Below, in pieces: positions 7,673 through 16,729 of a DNA stretch of 64,000 nt. This DNA comes from Catenovulum sp052056295 (GTDB lineage Bacteria > Pseudomonadota > Gammaproteobacteria > Enterobacterales > Alteromonadaceae): contig NZ_CP182494.1 of assembly GCF_052056295.1 (NCBI RefSeq), positions 1 to 64,000 of the forward strand, given 5' to 3'. The notes under the pieces are model-generated. The model saw only the letters and a list, made by a program, of their open reading frames with translations. It was not told the DNA's origin and ran no database searches. Made by a program: the position numbers and the translations under genes. Position 1 is the stretch's first letter. Each line of letters begins with the position of its first letter.

Positions 7673-10600
7673 ATGCTCGAAAACTACAGAATTAATAGCA
7701 AAATTAAAAAGTCTGTATTAGCAATCAGCTGTGCATTATTTAGTTTAAATACACAAGCTGCTGAACAAGATTCAGAAAAAACCGAAGTAGATGAAACTAT
7801 TGCTGTACAAGGTGTGCGTGGCGCACAAGCTGCAGCAATCGACTTTAAACGTGAAGCATCAAATATTGTTGATTCAATTGTTGCAGAAGATATAGGTAAA
7901 TTACCTGATACAACCATAGTTGATTCATTGCAGCGTGTTACTGGTGTGCAAATTAAGCGTGAAGGTAACGAAGGTACATCGCTAAATGTTCGTGGTATGC
8001 CACAGGTATTAACCACGTTAAACGGTGAGCAGTTCTTAAGCCCTTGGTCAATTACTGGTGTTAGCGCAAACTACTCGGATGTGCCAGCCAGTATGATCTC
8101 TGGGGTAGATGTATATAAATCTATGTCATCAAACTTATTGTCTGGTGGTATCTCAGGTTTAGTTGACTTAAAAACTACACGCCCGTTAGCTTTGAAAGAA
8201 GGTTTTACCGCCAAGCTAAAATTGGAAGCATCATACGGTGATAATTCAAACAAAAAATATACACCGTTTGAGCGTGAAGTAACTAATGACGATGGCAGCA
8301 CAAGCATTGAGCGAGGATCAGAGCAAAGTACACGTGATCCTGATCATAATGTGCATTTATTCTTAGGTTACAACAATCAAACAGTTGGTTTTACATTCGG
8401 CGCTTACAGCTCTGAATCAAATGCTGCTAACTACCAAATGTGGGACGACTCACGTTTAGCATTCTTAAAAACGCGTGGTGGCTCACCACATGATCCACTT
8501 GATTTAGACGGTGATGGGGATACCGAAAATGATTGGTATTTAACCCCAGGTAATTTTGGTGCGCGCGCTAACTTAATGGAAAGAACCCGTAGTGGTGGTG
8601 CTTCGTCAATTGAAATTAAATTAAGTGATCAACTGTCGATGCGTGGTGATGTCTTTTACACCCAAATGGATCAATACGACCGTGGTGTTGCGGCAAACTT
8701 TAACGGCCAAAGCAGTCTGCAAGCTTATGAAGAAAATGGCACGCCAGCTTCATCAGAAACTGATTTATACAATGCACTACAAGACGACAGTATAGTTGCT
8801 AAAGGTGCGGACATTTCATTTGTCGATGCCAATGGTAATACGCAAAACCGCACCATTAATACCTTACAGGTTGCGCACGTTATTGCACCTGATTTTATGA
8901 CCAACACCAATACCAACATAAATCACACTGCTGCATTAAACAGTAATTTCCAAGTTGATTATGTCAGTGACAATTTTGAAGCAACCGCCCGAGTTGTTTA
9001 CGCTAAAGCGCAAAAACAATTTAGAAATATGAACTTATCGCAAGGTCAACCTGCATGGTTATGGGTCGACCAAGATGGTATTTCCGGTAAAGATCCATTA
9101 GCTGGCTACGATGTGACTGTTGATTATCGTGGAGATGTGCCGGTTTTTGATTTTGAAGCGGATTTATCACAATCAGAGTTATTACAAAAATATCAAGCAC
9201 AAGGTTATGGCGAAGATACGGATGCAACACTAGCTGCCATTCGTTTTGATGCTAGCTATTTTGCTGAATACGGCATGTTTAATACGTTCAACTTTGGTGT
9301 GCGTTACGGTGAACGCAAAGCCGATCATGCAAAATTCTTCTATGTTGCGCCAACGGGTCGTACAACTACTTGGGATGATCCTCGTGTACCTGCTGACAAA
9401 CGTTATCAATTACGTGAAGGTAATGAAGTTTGGCAAAAATATCCTGAGTGGCTCGATTTTAACTACGAAAACGAAAACTCAAACCTACGCACAATTGGTG
9501 GTTTAGTTGATAATGGTTTTGATGCTACCCAAACCACAGTCCATTACGATTTTGGCCCAATCAAAGGTTTTGAAGGCGGTGTTGCAGCACTTGACCCACA
9601 TGATATGGACAAACCTTTAGAGTTTATGAACCGCTTATATCCGGGGTCAAAAACAGCTAACGATCCAGGTTATACCTATAAAGTAACTGAAACTTCAAGT
9701 TCAGCATTTTTCCAAGCTAACTTTAGTGATGACACAGGTTTGTTTGGCATTCCATTTGAAGGTGACTTAGGTGTGCGTTTTGTCCGCACTGAGCGTGAAA
9801 TTGAAAAAACCATAGTGCCAACAGTGTTAGATAAATTTAACTCTATTGGTTATTACGATTGGGAAAAAATTGCCTTTGTTGCGGATAAAGAAACCATACA
9901 TCATTCATTTACTGACGTATTGCCGTCAGCCAATATTAATTTCTTTCCAGATGATGACGTTATTGTGCGTTTTGGTGTATCGAAAAATATGACACGAAAC
10001 GACTTAAACAATGTCGGCTCTAGTTTATTTTTATGGTATCAACAATGTGCCAAAACTGATGAAGACGGCAACCGCATCTATGTACGTGATACCAACGGTA
10101 ACCTAGTTGGTGAAAATGTATCTTGTGTTGGTGGTGGTAACGATCAGGGCAATCCATATATTAAACCTTGGCGTGCAACTGTATTTAACAGCTCGGCTGA
10201 ATGGTACTTCGCGCAAGACTCTATTTTAGGCGTGGGCATCTTCTTAATTGATGTAGACACAGCAGTACAAAGTTTCCAAGAACAACGAAATTATGCTGAT
10301 GGTGATGGTATCAACCGTGGCAACATGGCAAACATTTGGACAACTAAAAACGTAACTGCATCAGATTTATCTGGTATCGAAATTGGTTATAAACAACCAT
10401 TCACTTTCTTACCAGGCGAATTTTTAAGTTCTTTGGGTATGGAATTTAACTATACCTACTCAGATAGTAAATCAACCGACGTTGACATTAATGGTGATAA
10501 CTTCCCATTGGCGTCTAACTCAAAACACCAAACCAATACCATTTTATGGTACGCAAAAGACGGCCTAAATATGCGTTTAGCTTACAACTGGCGTAGCGCT

Positions 10601-10846
10601 GAATATATTGGTCGTGTTGGTCTAAACACCAATGAAGCTCCACTTAGTTTAGGTAATTGGCAAGAAGCATCAGGTTATTTAGATGCCTCAATTAACTACT
10701 GGTACAACGAGCACTTAAGTTTTTATGTGAGCGGCACAAACTTAACCTCACAAGACAGAAAAACCTATGCTCAGTTTGAAAACCAATTCCACTCTTTATA
10801 TGTACAAGAACGAAGATACACAGCTGGTGTGACTTTGAGTCTTTAA
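7673..10846 (+). CDS. TonB-dependent receptor for mannan fragments
   Basis: 1057 residues. A signal peptide (cleavage near TQAAEQ, about residue 30) precedes a short linker, the plug domain (about 45-190: DIGKLPDTTIVDSLQRVTGVQ, LNVRGMP, SGGISGLVDLKT) and a long 22-strand-type barrel ending in a terminal aromatic strand (YTAGVTLSL). This is the Caulobacter/Xanthomonas-type receptor class that takes up plant and algal oligosaccharides through the outer membrane, powered by TonB-ExbBD. No SusD partner is present. The ATG at 7673 has AGAGGAT before it. It is followed closely by a GH5 lipoprotein gene, so a role in manno-oligosaccharide uptake is inferred from context. Confidence 0.9.
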   Translation: MLENYRINSKIKKSVLAISCALFSLNTQAAEQDSEKTEVDETIAVQGVRGAQAAAIDFKREASNIVDSIVAEDIGKLPDTTIVDSLQRVTGVQIKREGNEGTSLNVRGMPQVLTTLNGEQFLSPWSITGVSANYSDVPASMISGVDVYKSMSSNLLSGGISGLVDLKTTRPLALKEGFTAKLKLEASYGDNSNKKYTPFEREVTNDDGSTSIERGSEQSTRDPDHNVHLFLGYNNQTVGFTFGAYSSESNAANYQMWDDSRLAFLKTRGGSPHDPLDLDGDGDTENDWYLTPGNFGARANLMERTRSGGASSIEIKLSDQLSMRGDVFYTQMDQYDRGVAANFNGQSSLQAYEENGTPASSETDLYNALQDDSIVAKGADISFVDANGNTQNRTINTLQVAHVIAPDFMTNTNTNINHTAALNSNFQVDYVSDNFEATARVVYAKAQKQFRNMNLSQGQPAWLWVDQDGISGKDPLAGYDVTVDYRGDVPVFDFEADLSQSELLQKYQAQGYGEDTDATLAAIRFDASYFAEYGMFNTFNFGVRYGERKADHAKFFYVAPTGRTTTWDDPRVPADKRYQLREGNEVWQKYPEWLDFNYENENSNLRTIGGLVDNGFDATQTTVHYDFGPIKGFEGGVAALDPHDMDKPLEFMNRLYPGSKTANDPGYTYKVTETSSSAFFQANFSDDTGLFGIPFEGDLGVRFVRTEREIEKTIVPTVLDKFNSIGYYDWEKIAFVADKETIHHSFTDVLPSANINFFPDDDVIVRFGVSKNMTRNDLNNVGSSLFLWYQQCAKTDEDGNRIYVRDTNGNLVGENVSCVGGGNDQGNPYIKPWRATVFNSSAEWYFAQDSILGVGIFLIDVDTAVQSFQEQRNYADGDGINRGNMANIWTTKNVTASDLSGIEIGYKQPFTFLPGEFLSSLGMEFNYTYSDSKSTDVDINGDNFPLASNSKHQTNTILWYAKDGLNMRLAYNWRSAEYIGRVGLNTNEAPLSLGNWQEASGYLDASINYWYNEHLSFYVSGTNLTSQDRKTYAQFENQFHSLYVQERRYTAGVTLSL

Positions 10847-10869
10847 TGAGAATACTAATGGAGACTAAT

Positions 10870-13491
10870 ATGAAATTACGTACTCACTATTTAGCTTTAG
10901 TTGTGGCAGCTGGTTTAGGTCTTCAAGGCTGCGGTGACTTGTTAGATGAAAATGCCGATACAGATACTTTAATTCCGGAGCAATCTGAGCCAGAAGTTGA
11001 TCGCCCAAGCCCACCAAGTGACGCTTATGTGATTAAAACCAATGCAACTGAAATATTTGATGCATCAGGCAAAGCCATTCTATTGCGTGGTATTAATTTA
11101 CAATATGGTGATTCACCATCAACCCGCATCAACAGTATTGAGCCTTTAGCACAAACAGGCTCGAACGTTGTGCGTTTACAGTTACGTGAAAATACCACAG
11201 CAGCAGAGCTACGTGCAGCGTTAGACAAAATTGTTGATGCTGGCTTAATTGCTATGCCTATGTTGTGGGAAGAAGAAGGTAAAATTACCTGTACCGAAAC
11301 CGATACTTATTTAATGCAATATCTAGATGAATTGTGGTTAGGTGAGTGGTTAGAAGTATTGGTAGATGCTAAATACCAACCACATTTAATGATCAATATT
11401 GCCAACGAATGGGGGCCAATGAATGTTTGGAACGCAGCTAGTTTTGGCTATTCGGGTTATATCGACACTTATAAGAGCATAATTCGTGAATTCCGCGAAG
11501 TTGGTTTTAAAGTACCACTAGTGATAGATGCGCCGCATTGTGGCCAAGACTTCAATGCATTTTTGGGTGGTCGCGGCCAAGAATTATTAGTAGCAGACGT
11601 TGAATCTAACCTTGTTTTATCCGTGCATGCGTATGGCTCTGGTTGGAATAGTTCAAGCAAAATTATTACCGCAGCAGATGGTTTGGCTAAAACTGGCGTG
11701 CCCTTTATTGTAGGTGAATTTGGTGGTTCATTTGCATTTGGTGATGCATCGATTGACCATCTGGATGTAATGAAAAAATCTATTGGTGACAACGCTTTAG
11801 TATTTGACTTCCCATGGACAGGTGATACCGACAAAGTAGCTTATCTGCACACATTTGCTGAGCCGCTTAATTTAACCGGGTCAAGCGTAACCGCCAATGT
11901 ATACATCCCAGAAAAGTACATTAACGATGGTAAATTAACAGCGCAATTGTACCTAAAAGATGCCGGTGGTCGTTTTGCTTCATTTGGTACTGAATTAGCA
12001 AATGATAAAGACTTACGTGCAAATGCATGGACACGCTTAAATTATCGCATTGATTCAGCATCGGATATGGAAGGTTTTGTAACCGATGGATTTGAACTCG
12101 ACAATGTTGCAAGTTTAGGCATTGAGTTTTTTGCCAATGGCAAACCTGCCAGCATTAACGCGCAGATTAAACTTGATAACGTCATGATAGAAACTGGCGG
12201 CGCGACACCTCCTATGTATTTGGCTGATTTTAATTCAGACGCAAATGGCTGGTCGACCTCTTGGGGTAATACCAATACAACTCAAGCGTCAGGTGCGTTA
12301 AATCTAGATCATGATTGGTTAAATAACGGTGATTTTGCTATCGCTATTGGTGGCGGTAACGTCAACTTAGATGTTAGTCAGCCATTAACTTTAACCGCTA
12401 AAGTGTTTATTCCTCAATCATACGAAACGGAAACAGGCTTTGGTCTTAAGTTTTTCTTACAGTATGGTGATTCATGGGGGGGCTGGACAGATACAGGTGG
12501 CACTAGCTTTGATAATTTAACCTTTGGTGATTGGAATGAGATTACCTTTGCCAATGTAGATTTATCTGCTGTTGACGTACTTCAGCGATTTGGTGTGCAA
12601 TTTTATGGCGCGACGTCTGCCCACACAGATCCTTTATTAGTTGATGAAGTTGTCGTGACTGGCGCTGACGGTGGTGGCTCAGCAGCTATGGTTGCCTTAG
12701 TTGGTTCAGATTTCTCAGCTGGAAATGACGGTTGGGGCACTGAGTATGGTATCAGTGATGTTACTGCAAGCGTTGCCAACGAAACTTTAGCTTTAACAAT
12801 CAACTGGCCGGATACGGCGGAAAAGGCAACATACATTTCACCTGTTGCTGAAGGTGTAGTTAACGCAGTTGGTAAAACAGTTAAAGCTAGCTTTAAAATG
12901 CCAGATGACTATATCGACAACGGCAACATGGGGATTCAAATCTACCTGCGTGACGTAAATGGTGTACCTGCTTATATTAACTGGGAAGGTGTTTGGGCCT
13001 TTACCCGAGGCGATTTCACTCATATTAGTTATGCGATTACCGACGACTATAATTACGGCTGGGCTGATGCTGGATTCGATCCAACTCAAATTAACCGAAT
13101 TGGTGTTGAATTCACGCCAAATGGCAAACCAGCTGAAATTAATGGTGCAATTGAAATCGGCCAGTTATTGATTGAAGGTGAAGGTAGTGGCGAATTAGAA
13201 ACTATTTTCGAAATGAACTTTGATCAAGCGGCAGATGCAGATGCTTGGGTGTTTGATTATGCCGATGGTGGCTTTAACCAAACCGTATTGGATACTGCGA
13301 AAAACTATGGTTTTGGTGTAGTGCCTTTTGGTTGGTTAGCTTGGTCTTGGTATGGCAATGGCGAACAAACCAAAGCGCTAGATATGTCGAATACTGAAGA
13401 TGCATACGATTTAAACGAACGTGGAACAGAAATTGTTGATTCTGAACATGGCGTAAAAGCCACAGCAGTTCCAGCAGGCTTTGCACCATAA
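10870..13491 (+). CDS. GH5 beta-mannanase lipoprotein, catalytic domain interrupted by sugar-binding modules
   Basis: 873 residues with lipobox LQGC near residue 20. Residues about 45-300 are most of a GH5 barrel with acid/base E180 (NEWGP) and nucleophile E283 (GEFGG). The barrel then stops. Residues about 303-775 are three beta-sandwich modules of 110-160 residues, and residues about 777-802 look like only the first strands of another module (FDQAADADAW). The missing last barrel strand follows at about 803-873 (GWLAWSWYGN, W822), which in bacterial GH5 mannanases normally comes about 35 residues after the nucleophile. It should cut beta-1,4-mannan at the cell surface. The ATG at 10870 has GGAG before it; an earlier ATG overlaps the receptor stop but has no lipoprotein signal. 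A hairpin terminator follows. Confidence 0.85.
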   Translation: MKLRTHYLALVVAAGLGLQGCGDLLDENADTDTLIPEQSEPEVDRPSPPSDAYVIKTNATEIFDASGKAILLRGINLQYGDSPSTRINSIEPLAQTGSNVVRLQLRENTTAAELRAALDKIVDAGLIAMPMLWEEEGKITCTETDTYLMQYLDELWLGEWLEVLVDAKYQPHLMINIANEWGPMNVWNAASFGYSGYIDTYKSIIREFREVGFKVPLVIDAPHCGQDFNAFLGGRGQELLVADVESNLVLSVHAYGSGWNSSSKIITAADGLAKTGVPFIVGEFGGSFAFGDASIDHLDVMKKSIGDNALVFDFPWTGDTDKVAYLHTFAEPLNLTGSSVTANVYIPEKYINDGKLTAQLYLKDAGGRFASFGTELANDKDLRANAWTRLNYRIDSASDMEGFVTDGFELDNVASLGIEFFANGKPASINAQIKLDNVMIETGGATPPMYLADFNSDANGWSTSWGNTNTTQASGALNLDHDWLNNGDFAIAIGGGNVNLDVSQPLTLTAKVFIPQSYETETGFGLKFFLQYGDSWGGWTDTGGTSFDNLTFGDWNEITFANVDLSAVDVLQRFGVQFYGATSAHTDPLLVDEVVVTGADGGGSAAMVALVGSDFSAGNDGWGTEYGISDVTASVANETLALTINWPDTAEKATYISPVAEGVVNAVGKTVKASFKMPDDYIDNGNMGIQIYLRDVNGVPAYINWEGVWAFTRGDFTHISYAITDDYNYGWADAGFDPTQINRIGVEFTPNGKPAEINGAIEIGQLLIEGEGSGELETIFEMNFDQAADADAWVFDYADGGFNQTVLDTAKNYGFGVVPFGWLAWSWYGNGEQTKALDMSNTEDAYDLNERGTEIVDSEHGVKATAVPAGFAP

Positions 13492-13512
13492 ATTTGGATT
13501 TATCATGCAGTA

Positions 13513-13541
13513 AAGCAGGGCATTAGCCCTGCTTATTCTTT
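13513..13541 (+). terminator. Terminator after the GH5 gene
   Basis: Perfect 9-base stem AAGCAGGGC / GCCCTGCTT with an ATTA loop, followed by ATTCTTTT. It may reduce read-through into the GH26 gene, which starts 21 bases later. Confidence 0.75.
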
Positions 13542-13561
13542 TATTACAAGAACTTCAAGTT

Positions 13562-14752
13562 ATGACAAAAAATACTTCACTCACTACCGGTGTTTTATTG
13601 TGCTTATCTGTCGCAATAGGTACATATGGTTGCAGCTCATCGACTAATACGGTCGAAAGCACCAAAGTCGATAAAACGACTGCTGCTGGCAACACTTCAG
13701 AACAATCGAACGATAATAACCAATACAAATATGCAAAAAATGTAGTGGGCGCTAATCAACTTCTAATCAACAAAAATGCTAATGCAATCACTCATAAAGT
13801 TTACCAATATCTACTCGATAATTTTGGCAACAAAGTATTGGCTGGACAGCAAGATTTAACCTGGCAAGACAACATAGATATGTATGCGCGCGTGCTTGCT
13901 GATACAGGTAAAGCGCCAGCGATAATGGGTTATGATTTTATGAACTACGACCGTTATCAATACGGCTCTGGTTTACAGCAAACAGAAGAAGCAATCGCCC
14001 ATTGGCAACGCGGCGGCTTAGTGACATTCGCTTGGCATTGGCGCGATCCGAGTTTAAAAACTCAGGAATTTTATACGGAGAAAAGTGACTTCGTGATCCC
14101 GATGAAGGATCAGCAGCTCGACACTCAATCGGACGATTTTAAAGCAATAGTTAGAGATATCGATATTATCGCCGCAGAGCTGAAAAAACTGCAACAAGCT
14201 GGTGTCCCTGTATTGTGGCGACCTATGCATGAAGCTGCTGGTAATCAATGGGGCGGCTGGTTTTGGTGGGGCGCTAACCGCACCGACGGTGAACAACCGA
14301 ATGTGGCTTTTATCAAATTATGGCAGTTTATGTTCCATTATTTAACCGAAGATCACGGCTTAAATAACCTTATTTGGGTGTGGAATGGTTTACAAGGCAG
14401 TTGGTATCCAGGTGATGAATACGTTGATGTGATTGGTGATGATATTTACGCAACGCCGCACGATTACGGCTCGCAAGTAGAGCGATTCCAGTTGGTTAAA
14501 TCGTTCAGCGCTAAACCCAAACCTGTGGCTTTAACGGAAAATGGCGTATTGCCAGATCCGAATAAAATGGCCAATGAACAAGCCATGTGGGGCTATTTCG
14601 TAACTTGGAATGATATTGACACTGCGGCAGGTGTGACCGACAAAGGCAATTTTTGGACCGGAGAATACCATTCCTCCAATGCGCATAATAAGTATGTGTA
14701 TAACCACGAATTAGTCATCACCCTAGATGAATTACCCAAGTTTACTGAATAA
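13562..14752 (+). CDS. GH26 endo-beta-1,4-mannanase lipoprotein
   Basis: 396 residues. The signal ends in a lipobox-like TYGC near residue 24, followed by a Ser/Thr/Asn-rich linker and a single GH26 domain (about 70-390). Visible family marks are the GQQD segment, PAIMGYDFMNYD, the TFAWHWRDP segment, acid/base E224 in WRPMHEAAG, WFWWG and nucleophile E326 in ALTENG. Enzymes of this family cleave internal beta-1,4-mannosidic bonds with retention. It is a compact form without binding modules, unlike the minus-strand GH26 at 47765. Spacing of 16 bases to the esterase gene suggests co-transcription. The ribosome site is weak. Confidence 0.93.
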   Translation: MTKNTSLTTGVLLCLSVAIGTYGCSSSTNTVESTKVDKTTAAGNTSEQSNDNNQYKYAKNVVGANQLLINKNANAITHKVYQYLLDNFGNKVLAGQQDLTWQDNIDMYARVLADTGKAPAIMGYDFMNYDRYQYGSGLQQTEEAIAHWQRGGLVTFAWHWRDPSLKTQEFYTEKSDFVIPMKDQQLDTQSDDFKAIVRDIDIIAAELKKLQQAGVPVLWRPMHEAAGNQWGGWFWWGANRTDGEQPNVAFIKLWQFMFHYLTEDHGLNNLIWVWNGLQGSWYPGDEYVDVIGDDIYATPHDYGSQVERFQLVKSFSAKPKPVALTENGVLPDPNKMANEQAMWGYFVTWNDIDTAAGVTDKGNFWTGEYHSSNAHNKYVYNHELVITLDELPKFTE

Positions 14753-14768
14753 AAATAGTAGGTAAAAA

Positions 14769-16553
14769 ATGAAATATTTAGCATTAACAGCGCTAACCTT
14801 AACTATGTTGATAACAGGCTGCGGCCAAACGCAAAAAAATGTCAGTGAAGAAAAAAATACTTCGTTAGACTTAAATGGTCTGATTGGCAAAACCCAAGGT
14901 TCGATCCCAGCACCGCGTGATAAAGAATTTGAGTGGATGTCGATTAAACGTTGGTATGAACTGTTTGAAGAAGACCAACAATTTGCCAAAACACAAGATG
15001 TAGATGTGTTATTTGTTGGTGACTCGATAACTGAAGGTTGGATGTGGCATGGTGTATGGCAAGAACAAATTGCCCAATTAAATGCAGCAAACTTTGGGAT
15101 TGGCGGTGACCATACAGCCAATATTTTATGGAGATTACAGCAATTACCGGCAGACAATAAACTTTCGCCTAAAGTGGTGGTATTGTTGGCTGGCGTGAAT
15201 AACTTTGGCCATTTACAAGAAACACCAGAGCAAATATTTGCTGGTGTTATATCTGTTGTTGCGCAGTTAAAAGTGAATTTCCCAAAAGCAAAAATCTTAT
15301 TGAATGCTGTTTTGCCTTTTGGCGAAAACCCACAAGATTGGTCGCGCGGGCAAGTTAAACAACTTAACCATTACATTAAATCGCTCAATAAGTTAGACAA
15401 TGTTTATTACCGCGATTATGGCGATGCGTTTTTACAGCCTGATGGCAAAATTAGCAAAGATATAATGGCTGACTTTTTACATCCAACTCGACAAGGTTAT
15501 CTTGCATGGGCAGATGTTATGTTGCCTGATATTAAAAGTTTATTAGCCGGTAATACGCCTAAACAAACTTTTGCAGTGGCAGACTCGCCAGTGAGCATAA
15601 TGGGACGTTTTGTTACCACTGACACCAAATCTGTTCGATTTGGTTATCCAGGTGTGAGCTTAAATTATCAGGTTGAAGCGCAAGCTTTTTCTTTTAGCGC
15701 ATCGCACGCTTGGGGAGATAGTTATCTAGATGTATTGCTGGATGATAAATTAGTTAAAACGGTAAAGTTAACACCTAATATGCAAACGATTGAGGTGTTT
15801 AACGGCGACAAAACAACACCACACAAAGTCAGCATAGTTAATCGCTCAGAAACTTGGCATGGTGTAAACCAAGTGCATACTGTGACGGTTGAAAATGGTA
15901 AATTTTTAGCACCACCACAATTGCCGAAACGCAAAATAATGGTACTTGGCGACTCGGTAACTTGTGCAGAAGCAATTGATCGCAAAGCTAATGCTCAGCG
16001 CAACAATAGCTGGACTAACCCATTAGAAAGTTACGGCTTTTTAGTGGCAAAAGCCTTTAATGCGCAGGTGCATTTGGTTTGTTATGGCGGCCGAGGTTTA
16101 GTGCGATCTTGGAACGGTAATACTGATGACAACAACTTAATTGATTTTTATCAGTTGGCTATTTCAGACGCAAGTAAAGAGTTTGTGTGGCAGCAAAATC
16201 AATATCAGCCAGATTTAATTATTAGCGCAATTGGCACCAATGATTTTAGTAAAGGCATAGTGCCAGAGCGCGAATATGTGGACGCCTATATAAAGCTTAT
16301 CAAACGCGTACGCCAAGACCATGCAAATGCGCAAATAGTCTTAACCGAAGGTTCAATTTTATCGTGGGCACAAAAAGATGCGTTAACTCAGTATCTAAAC
16401 ACAACGATAACAGAACTAAACGACGATAAATTACATTATATGTTGTCGAGCCATTATCCAGGTGGTGACGGTGATGCACATCCAACTAAAGCGCAACACG
16501 CTAGCATGGCGGTTGACTACATCAAACAATTACAACCAATTATGAATTGGTAA
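14769..16553 (+). CDS. Two-domain SGNH/GDSL plus CE2 acetyl esterase lipoprotein
   Basis: 594 residues with lipobox ITGC near residue 18. Domain 1 (about 50-255) is an SGNH hydrolase with FVGDSITEG (Ser86), GGDHT, AGVNNF and DFLHPTRQG. Domain 2 (about 270-594) has the layout of carbohydrate esterase family 2: a beta-sandwich (FVTTDTKSVRFGYPG) followed by a second SGNH fold with VLGDSVTCAE (Ser396), GGRGL, GTNDF and DAHPTKAQH. CE2 enzymes remove O-acetyl groups from plant polysaccharides, including glucomannan, so this protein probably deacetylates mannan for GH5, GH26 and GH27. Two complete catalytic sets in one chain are unusual. The substrate of domain 1 is inferred only. Confidence 0.85.
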   Translation: MKYLALTALTLTMLITGCGQTQKNVSEEKNTSLDLNGLIGKTQGSIPAPRDKEFEWMSIKRWYELFEEDQQFAKTQDVDVLFVGDSITEGWMWHGVWQEQIAQLNAANFGIGGDHTANILWRLQQLPADNKLSPKVVVLLAGVNNFGHLQETPEQIFAGVISVVAQLKVNFPKAKILLNAVLPFGENPQDWSRGQVKQLNHYIKSLNKLDNVYYRDYGDAFLQPDGKISKDIMADFLHPTRQGYLAWADVMLPDIKSLLAGNTPKQTFAVADSPVSIMGRFVTTDTKSVRFGYPGVSLNYQVEAQAFSFSASHAWGDSYLDVLLDDKLVKTVKLTPNMQTIEVFNGDKTTPHKVSIVNRSETWHGVNQVHTVTVENGKFLAPPQLPKRKIMVLGDSVTCAEAIDRKANAQRNNSWTNPLESYGFLVAKAFNAQVHLVCYGGRGLVRSWNGNTDDNNLIDFYQLAISDASKEFVWQQNQYQPDLIISAIGTNDFSKGIVPEREYVDAYIKLIKRVRQDHANAQIVLTEGSILSWAQKDALTQYLNTTITELNDDKLHYMLSSHYPGGDGDAHPTKAQHASMAVDYIKQLQPIMNW

Positions 16554-16572
16554 GAGAATTGATAAGCGTACA

Positions 16573-16601
16573 GCGGACACATTTATGCTGTCCGCGGACA
16601 C
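16573..16601. promoter_or_regulatory. Repeated GCGGACAC / palindrome, possible enhancer site or terminator
   Basis: GCGGACAC occurs at 16573-16580 and again at 16594-16601, 21 bases (two helical turns) apart. The second copy is part of the perfect palindrome TGTCCGCGGACA (16589-16600). The unit lies about 55-80 bases before the sigma-54-like promoter of the efflux operon, the usual place for an NtrC-type activator. The same bases can also fold GCGGACA / TGTCCGC before CTTTTT, so it may instead or also end the esterase transcript. Confidence 0.5.
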
Positions 16602-16654
16602 TTTTTACCTTTCCTAAAAAACGTAAAATATCATTAATTCAATAACTTAACATC

Positions 16655-16671
16655 TTGGAATAATTTCTGCT
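16655..16671 (+). promoter_or_regulatory. Candidate sigma-54 promoter of the efflux operon
   Basis: TTGGAATAATTTCTGCT has the GG and GC doublets exactly 10 bases apart, as required for the -24/-12 elements, although the CAC of the consensus is AAT. It precedes an operon whose fifth gene is an NtrC-type activator with a Fis-type HTH. The start codon is 59 bases further on. Confidence 0.55.
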
Positions 16672-16729
16672 CCCTTAAAGCCATACGCTAATTAACCTCA
16701 TGTGCGGTTAATTTATTAGGGAGTTAGAG

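Noticed and set aside
7684..8016. Open frames on the strand opposite the TonB receptors, mannanases and esterase (also 11469-11834, 14732-15157, 22212-22574 and others)
   Set aside because: They mirror conserved coding sequence in another frame, have no ribosome sites and show no known motif.
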